Shown here: positions 27,060 to 35,872 of the stretch, piece after piece | How positions within the stretch are numbered: the first letter of the stretch is position 1 | Layout of the letters: every line of letters begins with the position of its first letter | DNA from: Arenicellales bacterium | Lineage (GTDB): Bacteria; Pseudomonadota; Gammaproteobacteria; Arenicellales; JAJDZL01 | Direction: 5' to 3' | Assembly (NCBI GenBank): GCA_958295885.1 | Contig: OY282380.1 | Location: 1,116,001-1,180,000, forward strand | DNA length: 64,000 bases | Program-made: the position numbers and the translations under genes | The notes under the pieces: model-generated | What the model was told of the DNA's origin: nothing | Seen by the model: only the letters and a program-made list of their open reading frames with translations | Database searches by the model: none

Positions 27060-28535
27060 ATGGATTCTCGCCTTTCCCAACAAGTTCGGATTGCATGTGT
27101 CAGTGTCTCTGATTTTCATCTCCAGCTGGCAGTTCGCCGGCTTCCTGCCAATTTTGACCGACCGGTCGCACTGGTCGACCGAAACGACAGTCGATCAACA
27201 GTCTGGGCTGTTGATCAGCGCGCCTCAAAAAAAGGAATTTTTCCAGGTCTGCGCTATGTGAACGCCGTCGCACTTTGTCCTGAACTGCATGCAGTTTCTC
27301 CGCATCCTCAGGAGATTGATCTCCTCCACCAGCGACTGATTCGTCATCTTTTGTTATTCAGTCCTGAAATTGAACCTGTATCCGAACTGCCCGGCGCCTA
27401 TTACCTTGATGTCAGCGGCATGAACCGCTTAGAGCCTGACCTGAACGCCTGGGCGCAGCGTCTGCGGGATGCCTTGTTTGAAAAGGAGCAGTTGAAAGCA
27501 GACATCGCCATTGGATTTACCCGCTTTGGAGTTCTCGCTGCAATTCACGTGAACTCTCCGATCACTGTGTTTGATTCGATTTCAAAAGAACTCGATACTG
27601 CGTTTTTGATGCCATTGACCAAGCTGAACCTGCCATCGAAACCGATCAAAGAACTCAGCAATCTCAGAATCCACACGGTGGGTGAATTAAGGTCACTGCC
27701 CGAATGGGAAGTCAGAGCCAGATTCTCAGAAGAACTGTATGAACTGATTCGCAAAACAAAGTCAACTGACGGGAAAGTACGTGGAATCCGCCTTCCAAAA
27801 CACTACGCTGCAAGCGCTGACTTGGATTATGCAGAAAGCAATGTGGAGCAGATGCTGAAGATCATTCAGCGGATCTGGACTCCATTGCTGGAAAAAATGG
27901 ATGAACTCTCACAGGGTGTGGGAGAGATTCACGTCCGAATGAAGAAAGACATCCATGGATTCTGCCGTGCCCAGTTAAAGACATCAGAGCCGACACTGAA
28001 CGAACTGATTCTAGTCGATCTTCTTCGTTTGCGACTTGATTCGATGAAATTGCAAGAGGGGATCACTCAAATCGCAATTCGGCTTATTCCAGGTCCGTTG
28101 CCTGATCCTCAGCAGGGTCTTTACCAATATTTCACGAAGTCTGAACATAACCTTCGTGCTGCGAATCGGGCGCTCGCACGCGTACGCGCTGAATTCGGAG
28201 CAGATCAAGTTCTGATTGCCAAATGCCAGGATTCACATTTGTCCGAAGAGTCCTATCAGTGGAAACCATTGGACAGCTTGCGAGAACATGCTCCTCAACC
28301 TCAAAGACATGCATCCATCATCCGACGCGCGCTTGATCATCCCATGCGCATTGCCACACCTCGGCGAGCTTTGCTGCAGCATGTTTTCGGCCCATACCCC
28401 ATCTCTGGATTTTGGTGGCGGAAAACATTGATTCGTCGCGATGATTATTTTGTAGAGAGTCAGGTCGGCAGCGTCCAGTGGATTTTTTATGACCATGTCA
28501 GCCGACAATGGTATGCACGAGGATTCATTCAGTAA
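27060..28535 (+). CDS. imuB: ImuB, Y-family polymerase-like mutasome hub
   Basis: 491 residues with Y-family polymerase architecture: FHLQLAVRRLPANFDRPVAL in the finger/palm region, YLDVSGMNRLEPD, then a helix-hairpin-helix region (IHTVGELRSLPEWEVRARFSEELY). ImuB proteins lack the full set of catalytic carboxylates and act by tethering DnaE2 to the sliding clamp. The C-terminal end (FGPYPISGFWW...) is family-typical. It sits six bases before dnaE2. Confidence 0.92.
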   Translation: MDSRLSQQVRIACVSVSDFHLQLAVRRLPANFDRPVALVDRNDSRSTVWAVDQRASKKGIFPGLRYVNAVALCPELHAVSPHPQEIDLLHQRLIRHLLLFSPEIEPVSELPGAYYLDVSGMNRLEPDLNAWAQRLRDALFEKEQLKADIAIGFTRFGVLAAIHVNSPITVFDSISKELDTAFLMPLTKLNLPSKPIKELSNLRIHTVGELRSLPEWEVRARFSEELYELIRKTKSTDGKVRGIRLPKHYAASADLDYAESNVEQMLKIIQRIWTPLLEKMDELSQGVGEIHVRMKKDIHGFCRAQLKTSEPTLNELILVDLLRLRLDSMKLQEGITQIAIRLIPGPLPDPQQGLYQYFTKSEHNLRAANRALARVRAEFGADQVLIAKCQDSHLSEESYQWKPLDSLREHAPQPQRHASIIRRALDHPMRIATPRRALLQHVFGPYPISGFWWRKTLIRRDDYFVESQVGSVQWIFYDHVSRQWYARGFIQ

Positions 28536-28541
28536 TCGCCG

Positions 28542-31500
28542 ATGTCTGTCAAGAATTCGTACACACCTTTATGGTGCAAAAGCTATTACTCGTTTCTAGA
28601 AGGCGCCAGTTCGCCTGAACAATATGTCAGCGAAGCGGCAAAACTCGGACTAAAGTCCATCGCAGTCACCGACCGGGATGGGTTTTACGGTGTCGTAAAA
28701 GCCTACGAAGCTGCACTTGAACACGATATCCATCTGATCATTGGCTCAGAAATTACAGTCAAAGATCCCGGTCTTCCCACATTCAGCATTCTATTGCTCG
28801 TTCAAAATCAGCAGGGATACTCAAATCTCTGCAGATTGATTACTCTTGGCCGAAGACGATGTGCGAAAGGCAGCAGTGAAGTTACATCCAAAGAGTGCTG
28901 CATGCATGCGGAAGGACTGTATGGGATATGGCTGCCCCAAGGCATCAGCGCTCTCGAAAAACAGGAAGCCGAGAATGTTTTTGGTGCAATGAAACTGGCT
29001 TTCAATGACCGCCTGCTGATCATGATCTGCCGTCATAATCGACCGCAGGAACCCCTTCTTGAAATCCGTTCGAAAAACTATGCGAACCATTACGGAATCC
29101 GCACTGTAGCGGGAGTCGAAGTTCTCTACCACCAAAAAACTCAGCGGCCGATTCAAGATGTTCTGACCTGCATTCGGCACAGTCAAACTTTGTCAGAAAG
29201 TAAAGACCTGCTAAAGCCAAATGCTCTTTACGGCCTTATGGGAACCGATGAATTTGAACGGCTGTTCGCAGATGATCCAGCTTCGGTCGAAGCAACGATG
29301 GAAATTGCCGAAGGGTGCAAATTCAGACTGGATGAAATCAGGTATGCATATCCTGCCGAAGTGGACTCGATTGAGACAACTGTAAATGAACAGCTGCGGG
29401 AACTGACTCGAAAGGGTGCTTTGTACAGATATTCGGGCGAACCGCCTCAGAATGTAACAGAGCAGCTGGAACGGGAACTGCACCTCATTGAAGACTTGAA
29501 TTACGGCAGCTATTTTCTGACGATGCACCGAATTGTGCGATGGTGCAGACAAAATAACATCATGTGTCAGGGACGAGGCTCTGCCGCGAATTCTGCCGTC
29601 TGTTTCTGTCTTGGCATCACGCAAATTGATCCGGTCGACATGAACCTGCTTTTTGAGCGGTTCCTGTCACGCGAACGAGATGAACCTCCAGATATTGATT
29701 TAGACATTGAACATGAACGGCGTGAAGAAGTGATTCAGCATGTGTACAGCACCTACGGACGAGACCATGCGGGCATGGTTGCGGTTGTAATCCGTTATCG
29801 AATTCGATCAGCGGTCCGAGATGTTGGCGCCGCTCTTGGCATTCCCATCAACGAGCTGCTGCGAATTTCAAAAATTATTGATTCCTATGGGTTGATCAGT
29901 GCGGAAGACCTGACCAAAGCAGGTCTGGATCCTGCGACCCGCAGCTGTCGCCTGCTGATTGTGCTGGCAAATGCCATACTCGACTTTCCTCGGCACTTAT
30001 CCATTCATCCTGGAGGTTTTGTGTTTACAACGGGGAGAATTGATGAACTTATTCCAGTAGAAAATGCGACCATGCCGAATCGAACCGTCATCCAGTGGGA
30101 AAAGGATGACTTAAAGACCATGAAGATCTTCAAGGTGGATCTCTTAGGACTTGGCGCTCTCACTCAACTGCACCAATGCTTTGATCTTCTTTCGCAGCAT
30201 CGCAATCTTCATTTATGCATGCATTCAATTCCCAAAGATGACGAGCAAGTGTTCGAAATGTTGCAGAAAGCTGATACCACGGGAGTCTTTCAAATTGAAA
30301 GTCGAGCCCAGATGAGCATGCTGCCGAGATTGAAACCCAAGCAATGGTACGATCTGGTTGTTCAGATCGCGATCGTACGTCCCGGCCCAATTTCCGGGAA
30401 CATGGTTCATCCTTATCTTCGCCGCCGTTCAGGAGAAGAACCGACCGTATATCCACATCCATCTCTCGAACCCGTTCTTGGGAAAACTCTCGGGATTCCA
30501 ATTTTTCAGGAACAGGTGATCAAGCTGGCAATGGTTGTGGCAGATTACCAGCCGGGAGAAGCCGATCAACTGCGACGTGATATGGCAGCGTGGCGCAGAG
30601 TGGACCGTTTGGAGCAGCATCGGGAAAAACTCATCTCTCGCATGATGAAGAAAGGCATCGAAAAATCATTTGCAGAACAGGTATTCAATCAGATTCGAGG
30701 TTTTGGAGAATACGGTTTTCCCGAATCACATTCTGCAAGCTTCGCATTGATTGCCTATACCGCTTCTTACCTGAAATGCCATTACCCTACGGAGTTTGCA
30801 TGTTCACTTCTTAATTCACAGCCGATGGGCTTTTACTCACCTGCCACAATCATAGAAGATGCGCGTAGACACGGAGTTCAGATTCTTCCAGTTGACATAC
30901 GTTTTAGTGAAAGAAACTGTACCATTGAACTGTGTCACGAAAGTAAAGGTGGCTATGCACTACGGATTGGGTATCGGTATATCAAAGGACTGAATCACAA
31001 AGATATCGAAACCCTGCAACATGCTCGTTGCGACGTTCAATCGATTGAAGAGCTAGTGCAGGAAACAGGAATCTCAAAAGCAGGCATCCAAAGACTTGCA
31101 AAAGCAGGCGCACTTCGAGGCCTAGCCGCCAATCGCAGAACTGCGCTGTGGCTCGCCCATGGCGTCAGTCAACAAAAAGAAGTATTTCCTCCCCTTCTTA
31201 GCTGTGTTCAATTCGAGGATTTAGACGCGAGAGAAGCCACTGCCTGGGATTATCAAAATACTGGGGTGAGCACCTACGGTCACATACTTGTGCACTACCG
31301 TGATCAACTCCTTGCACAAAAACTGCCGGATGCCAAAACCGTAAACAGCCTGGAGGACGGCGCCCGCGTGCGTTATGTTGGCGCAGTCATATGCAGACAG
31401 CGGCCAGCGAGCGCTTCCAGAGTGGTTTTTATGACGCTGGAAGATGAAACAGGATATGTCAATGCAGTTTTCTGGCCGCGGTGTTTCGAGCGTTATTCAA

Positions 31501-31643
31501 TATTGGCCAAAACGCTCTCATTATTGGGAGTAGAAGGCACTCTGCAAGTAGCAGAAAATGTGGTCCATCTAATTGTCGACCATGTCTGGAAACCCGATGA
31601 CAACCTCGTATGGAAGGACTTTAAATCCAGAAATTTCCATTGA
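28542..31643 (+). CDS. dnaE2: Error-prone DNA polymerase DnaE2 (ImuC)
   Basis: 1033 residues of the C-family polymerase fold. An N-terminal PHP domain (YYSFLEGASSPEQYV) has K in place of the first usual histidine. The palm active site is PDIDLDIEHERREEVIQHVY near residue 381. Later come the finger stretch FPESHSASFALIAYTASYLK, helix-hairpin-helix and an OB-fold near 945 (RVVFMTLEDETGYVNAVFWP). It performs translesion synthesis in the SOS response and is the last gene of the cassette. Confidence 0.96.
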   Translation: MSVKNSYTPLWCKSYYSFLEGASSPEQYVSEAAKLGLKSIAVTDRDGFYGVVKAYEAALEHDIHLIIGSEITVKDPGLPTFSILLLVQNQQGYSNLCRLITLGRRRCAKGSSEVTSKECCMHAEGLYGIWLPQGISALEKQEAENVFGAMKLAFNDRLLIMICRHNRPQEPLLEIRSKNYANHYGIRTVAGVEVLYHQKTQRPIQDVLTCIRHSQTLSESKDLLKPNALYGLMGTDEFERLFADDPASVEATMEIAEGCKFRLDEIRYAYPAEVDSIETTVNEQLRELTRKGALYRYSGEPPQNVTEQLERELHLIEDLNYGSYFLTMHRIVRWCRQNNIMCQGRGSAANSAVCFCLGITQIDPVDMNLLFERFLSRERDEPPDIDLDIEHERREEVIQHVYSTYGRDHAGMVAVVIRYRIRSAVRDVGAALGIPINELLRISKIIDSYGLISAEDLTKAGLDPATRSCRLLIVLANAILDFPRHLSIHPGGFVFTTGRIDELIPVENATMPNRTVIQWEKDDLKTMKIFKVDLLGLGALTQLHQCFDLLSQHRNLHLCMHSIPKDDEQVFEMLQKADTTGVFQIESRAQMSMLPRLKPKQWYDLVVQIAIVRPGPISGNMVHPYLRRRSGEEPTVYPHPSLEPVLGKTLGIPIFQEQVIKLAMVVADYQPGEADQLRRDMAAWRRVDRLEQHREKLISRMMKKGIEKSFAEQVFNQIRGFGEYGFPESHSASFALIAYTASYLKCHYPTEFACSLLNSQPMGFYSPATIIEDARRHGVQILPVDIRFSERNCTIELCHESKGGYALRIGYRYIKGLNHKDIETLQHARCDVQSIEELVQETGISKAGIQRLAKAGALRGLAANRRTALWLAHGVSQQKEVFPPLLSCVQFEDLDAREATAWDYQNTGVSTYGHILVHYRDQLLAQKLPDAKTVNSLEDGARVRYVGAVICRQRPASASRVVFMTLEDETGYVNAVFWPRCFERYSILAKTLSLLGVEGTLQVAENVVHLIVDHVWKPDDNLVWKDFKSRNFH

Positions 31644-31653
31644 ATTGATGTAA

Positions 31654-31845
31654 GTGAGGCAAAAGTTGTTGGACAATGAAGGCAGAAGATGCCGGCGGCG
31701 CCTGCGCAGTTTTGTCGCCGATCGCGGGCTTGATGACAATAAATTACGTAAAGTGCTGAACAATAATGAAGTCACGCCAGTGATTAACACGCGGGAGTCT
31801 GCAAATCTGTTGGTTCGTCAACAGGCAAAATTCGGGCGATTCTGA
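31654..31845 (+). pseudogene. Transposase fragment
   Basis: A 63-codon frame with LRSFVADRGLDDNKLRKVLN and NEVTPVINTRE, like the middle of DDE transposases of the IS1182/IS5 type (ADxGYDxxxL...GIxPVI...R). No start or end of the element can be defined. A 14-base palindrome (ATTCTGATCAGAAT, 31839-31852) closes it. Confidence 0.5.
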
Positions 31846-31923
31846 TCAGAATGGTGCATACACTCAGTGTAATGTCGTGCCTTTAGCTGTTCGTCATCCA
31901 ATCCTGAGCCGAACTCATGCCAG

Positions 31924-33267
31924 TCAGGTGTTTCCTATGCTGTCGATTTGCAATTCCAAGTTTTTTGGAACGACAAATCCAAGTGTCTTCTGGTCGAGCT
32001 GCTTGCGTTTGAGTAGTTGACTGGCTTCTAACTTCATCAGGTCACTTCGAGCTGTTGCATAGGCGCAGTCATGACTCGTTCGATGCGACCGAATCGTATA
32101 GGTATGATTTGGATGCTGCAAAGCATGACTGAGCAGAGCGAGCTGTCTGTAATTGAATGGCATTCTGTTCAGTTTTGATTCGATTCGGCGAATTTCATTC
32201 TGTCGCTTCTCTATGTACTTCTCGAGTTGGTCGATCGCCCGACAGATCACGTTCAATTGATGATGCATAAAGTACGTGAGATCATTCTCATCGGTTTCTA
32301 CATATTGGAATGCGTAACCATACTTAGCAGGCGCTTTCTTTATGATCTGGCTGATTGAAGTGAACGCGAGAATGTCGTAACCTGACTGCAAAACTGAATG
32401 ATAAAAGATCGCCCGTGCTACCCGTCCATTTCCATCAACAAATGGATGATCATAGCCAATTATGAAATGCATGATAATTGCTCGCAGAACTGGATGAATA
32501 AACTGTCCTCCATTCTCACCTGATTCATTCGCAAACTTGATCAGCGCCTTCATTCTTTGAGGCAATTGTTCGGCTGGCGGCGGTCTGTGGAAGACTCTTC
32601 CGTATTCGTCCCCTACATGAATGCGTTTTTCACCTGGAATTTGAATGCGGCCCGGGGAATCTGGATCGTCTAACGTTTTTTCTGTTAGAGTTTTATGAAG
32701 ATTCAAAAGTCTCTCGATGGTTAATGGTTCTGACCGATGTTTCTCAATCTGTTTAATCGCAAGATAATTGTTAACAATCATTCGTTCATCTTTGTTATGC
32801 GGCCTTCGACCCGACCGTAACATTTCACTTGCGACTTCTCGGGTTGTTGAAGCACCTTCAAGCTGACTCGAGGTTATTGCTTCTTCAATGAGCGATGAAA
32901 TCAAATATCGATTTTTTGTGGCTGCACTTAGCGTCCTGGAACCTACACTGATAAATCCATTCGCTTTGCTATCGATAACATGAAGACTTCTCAATGTCTC
33001 GTCTGTCAGCACATAATTGAATTGGTCGTCGTTTTTGTCGTAAACAGGCAGCATTCTGCGTGCGGACATTCTGTTGAGCCTAATCGCCAGCCACCACTGC
33101 TCCCTATTGAAGCCATTTGGCGGCTCCTTATATCTAACTTTATCCCAGTGATAGTATTTTTGCGGTTTCTGTATTAACAATTTCAATAGATTCGGCCAGA
33201 CATCAGGGTCTTGGCCGTACTTTTCCATCAAGTGCTTAAACTTTGGGGCGACAGGAACTTTTCGCAT
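31924..33267 (-). CDS. Fic family protein (putative AMP transferase) with inhibitory motif
   Basis: 447 residues. The Fic active-site motif HPFVDGNGRVAR is at 274-285 with catalytic H274. The autoinhibitory (S/T)xxxE(G/N) motif is S133-x3-E137-G138 (SSQLEG), placing it among Fic enzymes that carry their own inhibitor helix. A winged-helix tail (ATARSDLMKLEASQLLKRKQ) follows. Fic enzymes transfer AMP or other phosphate groups to protein hydroxyls; the target is unknown. A set of 10-base repeats lies about 150 bases upstream. Confidence 0.92.
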   Translation of the reverse strand: MRKVPVAPKFKHLMEKYGQDPDVWPNLLKLLIQKPQKYYHWDKVRYKEPPNGFNREQWWLAIRLNRMSARRMLPVYDKNDDQFNYVLTDETLRSLHVIDSKANGFISVGSRTLSAATKNRYLISSLIEEAITSSQLEGASTTREVASEMLRSGRRPHNKDERMIVNNYLAIKQIEKHRSEPLTIERLLNLHKTLTEKTLDDPDSPGRIQIPGEKRIHVGDEYGRVFHRPPPAEQLPQRMKALIKFANESGENGGQFIHPVLRAIIMHFIIGYDHPFVDGNGRVARAIFYHSVLQSGYDILAFTSISQIIKKAPAKYGYAFQYVETDENDLTYFMHHQLNVICRAIDQLEKYIEKRQNEIRRIESKLNRMPFNYRQLALLSHALQHPNHTYTIRSHRTSHDCAYATARSDLMKLEASQLLKRKQLDQKTLGFVVPKNLELQIDSIGNT

Positions 33268-33829
33268 TGTTACAACGAATGATCTGTATATGAATGGACC
33301 GAAGGTCGGTAAAATGAATCTCTACGGCAAATATGTGCTGTAGTTTCTTCAAAATTACTGAATCAGTTAATTTGTGTTCAAAAAAATCGGAAGAAAATTA
33401 ATAGAAATCAATCAATATCTATCAATATCTATCAATATAAGATTAATTGATAGATAATTCAAGATTAGTAACTCAGCAATAGAATATTTTTTGAACATCT
33501 TTTGAAGAATTGAATAATTTGAAACTTGGCCATGACTCGTCGGAAACCAGTTAAATTTTGACGAATTTGAGGGCTGGAAGTGTTGGTTTTTCGCGTAAGG
33601 ATTGCCGAACGGATGCGTGTCAGGCCAGTAGATTGAATAATAGACATACCATTCTCTGAACCATTAGAATGCCCACGGCAAATTTTTTTGGGTCCACAGA
33701 ACGATTTCGCATGCTTAGTTGTGCGAACAAGGCGTGAATCTGATCGAAGCAAGGAGGGTGTTTGCGCGCATTTCGTTGAATTTTATTCAATCAGGACAGG
33801 TTTCAATCGGTTGCTGAGCGCGTTTTCCG
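33268..33829. other. AT-rich upstream region of the fic gene
   Basis: About 560 bases, with the repeats listed below near 33411-33455. A minus-strand frame at 33465-33752 (95 codons) shows no family features. I call no gene. Confidence 0.4.
33411..33455. repeat. Ten-base direct repeats with an inverted copy
   Basis: ATCAATATCT at 33411-33420 and 33421-33430 is followed by ATCAATATAA at 33431-33440. ATTGATAGAT at 33446-33455 is the exact inverse of ATCTATCAAT at 33417-33426. It may be a protein-binding array upstream of the fic gene. Confidence 0.6.
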
Positions 33830-34420
33830 GCTACAGCGCGGATCAGGGTACGGTTTGCCGGTTATGGCGACTGTGATGCCTGCCGGATGAGTGATGGCTA
33901 CAATGGCAAACTGCGCGTCGGCTGCGCGCCGTTTAAACTCATTGTAAAACGACCGCGCTACGTCGTCGGTGTTCTTGGTCAGACGCAGATAATAAAGCAA
34001 CAGATGCGCGTTGACGTTCTCGGGCCCGTGCCCGGTGCGGATGCGGCATCAGCCTTCTTTCAAAATGTTGGCTTCATCCAGTCTGCGATGAACAGCGGCC
34101 AGTCTCGCACCACCTGGCGCACCAGCAACGCCAGCGTCTGCGTGTCTAGATTCGGAATCGGCTCAAGACCCACAGACTGATTCGTGATCAGATACAGGCG
34201 ACCGATGCCAGCCTAGCCATTCGTCTCGAGCCTTGCTTTTCAGCGCGGCGGCATAAATTGCACTCAATGCAACCCATAGGCCTTGCAAAACTGTAGCATA
34301 AAGCGCACTTTTGCCGATCTTGTACGATGCTCCAAGATAGTGATTCTCGCGCATCAGTGCCAAAAACTCCGACTCCTTGTCGCGTTTGACCGCTTTAACA
34401 ACCAGCTTCGATAAATCCAT
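33830..34420 (-). pseudogene. DUF4338 (DruA-like/transposase-associated) protein remnant
   Basis: From 34420 the minus strand reads FLALMRENHYLGASYKIGKS, then AAALKSKARDEWLGWHR, typical of the DUF4338 family (HYLG...AALK-x-ARDxWIGW). After a frame change it continues RLYLITNQSVGLEPIPNL, equivalent to the family's VNNxRFLILP, and on through a further frame to about 33830. DUF4338 proteins occur in transposons and in Druantia-type defence (DruA). The gene is broken in at least two places. Confidence 0.65.
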
Positions 34421-34646
34421 CTTCCACCAATTCAGTTCAACTCTAGATGGTTGAACTACATGCGATTCGATGACAAATGTCCAGCTTCCAATGCAAATTA
34501 ATTCATATCAAGCAGCTCGCTTGACAATAAATTAGCCCTGCACTCAACGGCAATACAGTGGAAATGCTCAACCAATCTAAATAAAATCATTCCAAATTAA
34601 TATCTCCAAGAACTCGCCTGCCCGACTAGGGGCGAGTAGTTGCGAG

Positions 34647-35101
34647 TTAATGATATTTAATTTGAAAATACTGTATCGCCTCAGCTTTGGTCCAATTTCC
34701 CCTTTGTAAATTCAAACGAGGTTCTGCGATAGCAATTGAGACAGCTTCCAAAATATCAATTGCTATTGGCATCGAAACACTCAGGCCTTTTTTTCCTTAG
34801 TTAGACCGTTTTGATTGGTTACTGCTCTGGTGCCAAACCAAGAGAATCTGTTCCAACGCTCTGCCAAATGGTCAGACAAATGAACTTTTAATCGCCCAAA
34901 TAATCTTCCACCTTTTTCAGCTTGCCCGACATAAACTAAATCAAAGTCATAGTAAAGCGCATAAATTCCTCGTTGATATCGAAAATCAACTGCATTTTCT
35001 TCATCATCTCGTTTTTCCGCTCCTAATAACTGTCCGCCTCTTTTCGCTATACCCCAATCGACATGCTCAACCGCCCAATATACGCCGTATGATTTGATCA
35101 T
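34647..35101 (-). pseudogene. GIY-YIG-like nuclease gene with a frameshift in an A7 run
   Basis: The first frame (35101-34781) has a GIY-YIG-type core: RGIYALYYDFDLVYVGQAEK, FGRLKVHLSD and ERWNRFSWFGTRAV. It stops just after an A7 run (minus strand, 34793-34787). Adding one base there joins it to a second frame, GLSVSMPIAIDILEAVSIAI, then AEPRLNLQRGNWTKAEAIQY, ending at 34647, which gives the normal end of such proteins (IExxLIxAxEPxLNxQxG). Either a true mutation or slippage on the A run. Restored length is about 150 residues. Confidence 0.7.
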
Positions 35102-35872
35102 GATTCAATCCCTCTCTAGATATTCAATAGAGTCAAATAGTTAGGATGTTATAGCATGTTGTTCTGGTCGAACAAATGAATTCAGTTGACCAAGGAAGGT
35201 GAATGTATGTTCAGCCTAAAGTCTGGACAAGATGAAAATTAGTCTATTCAGACAGTTACAATTTGAAAAATAACCTGAACATGTAGTAACCAACAAATTC
35301 AATCAAAAACTGACCAATCACGGCAGCAGTGAATGTATACATCTTTTTCATACATTCGAGGCGATGCCCAGAATCATGTATGTTTCAAAGCAAACTATGA
35401 GATTATCAACTCAGAAACCTTATTCAAGATATGTTCTCCTATCGTAGCTATACAGTTAGATTGTTCTCGTTCGCCAAATTAACACCGGTCGCGCTTAATG
35501 CCATACACAATCGTTCAAGAATTCGCTGATTGTATAAAGCAAGCAGGTCTCTTGAAACTTTCGTGCATGAAAACATGTTAAAAGGAACAGTTGTGATCAT
35601 TACAGTTCAGAAGAATAAATATTCGCCGCCTGCTTGTATTTTCAAAAAAGAAGGAGGAATTTTAGACAATTTTGTCAAATTCGAAAGAAGTAGATGCTAA
35701 ATCATCAGTAGCTTCCCCCTGTTTCGAGAAGCGCGAGTCATCGTGTCAATTTTGACGATGAAGTGCAAAATGCCAATTGAAAGTCCAACATTATCCGTAA
35801 ATCTACGTCTTTTTCCTATGATGAAAATTCCTGCAATTCGTTCAAACCATGACAAATCATTGGGGAGTGCGT
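35102..35872. other. AT-rich stretch before the methyltransferase gene
   Basis: About 770 bases without a supportable gene. The minus frame 35697-35897 runs into the next gene and lacks family features. The start region of the methyltransferase gene is at its right end. Confidence 0.4.

Noticed and set aside
33411..33455. Plasmid-type replication origin
   Set aside because: Iteron-like decamers are present, but there is no rep gene nearby; the array is too short.
33465..33752. 95-codon minus-strand frame
   Set aside because: No family features. Composition is like the surrounding decayed DNA.
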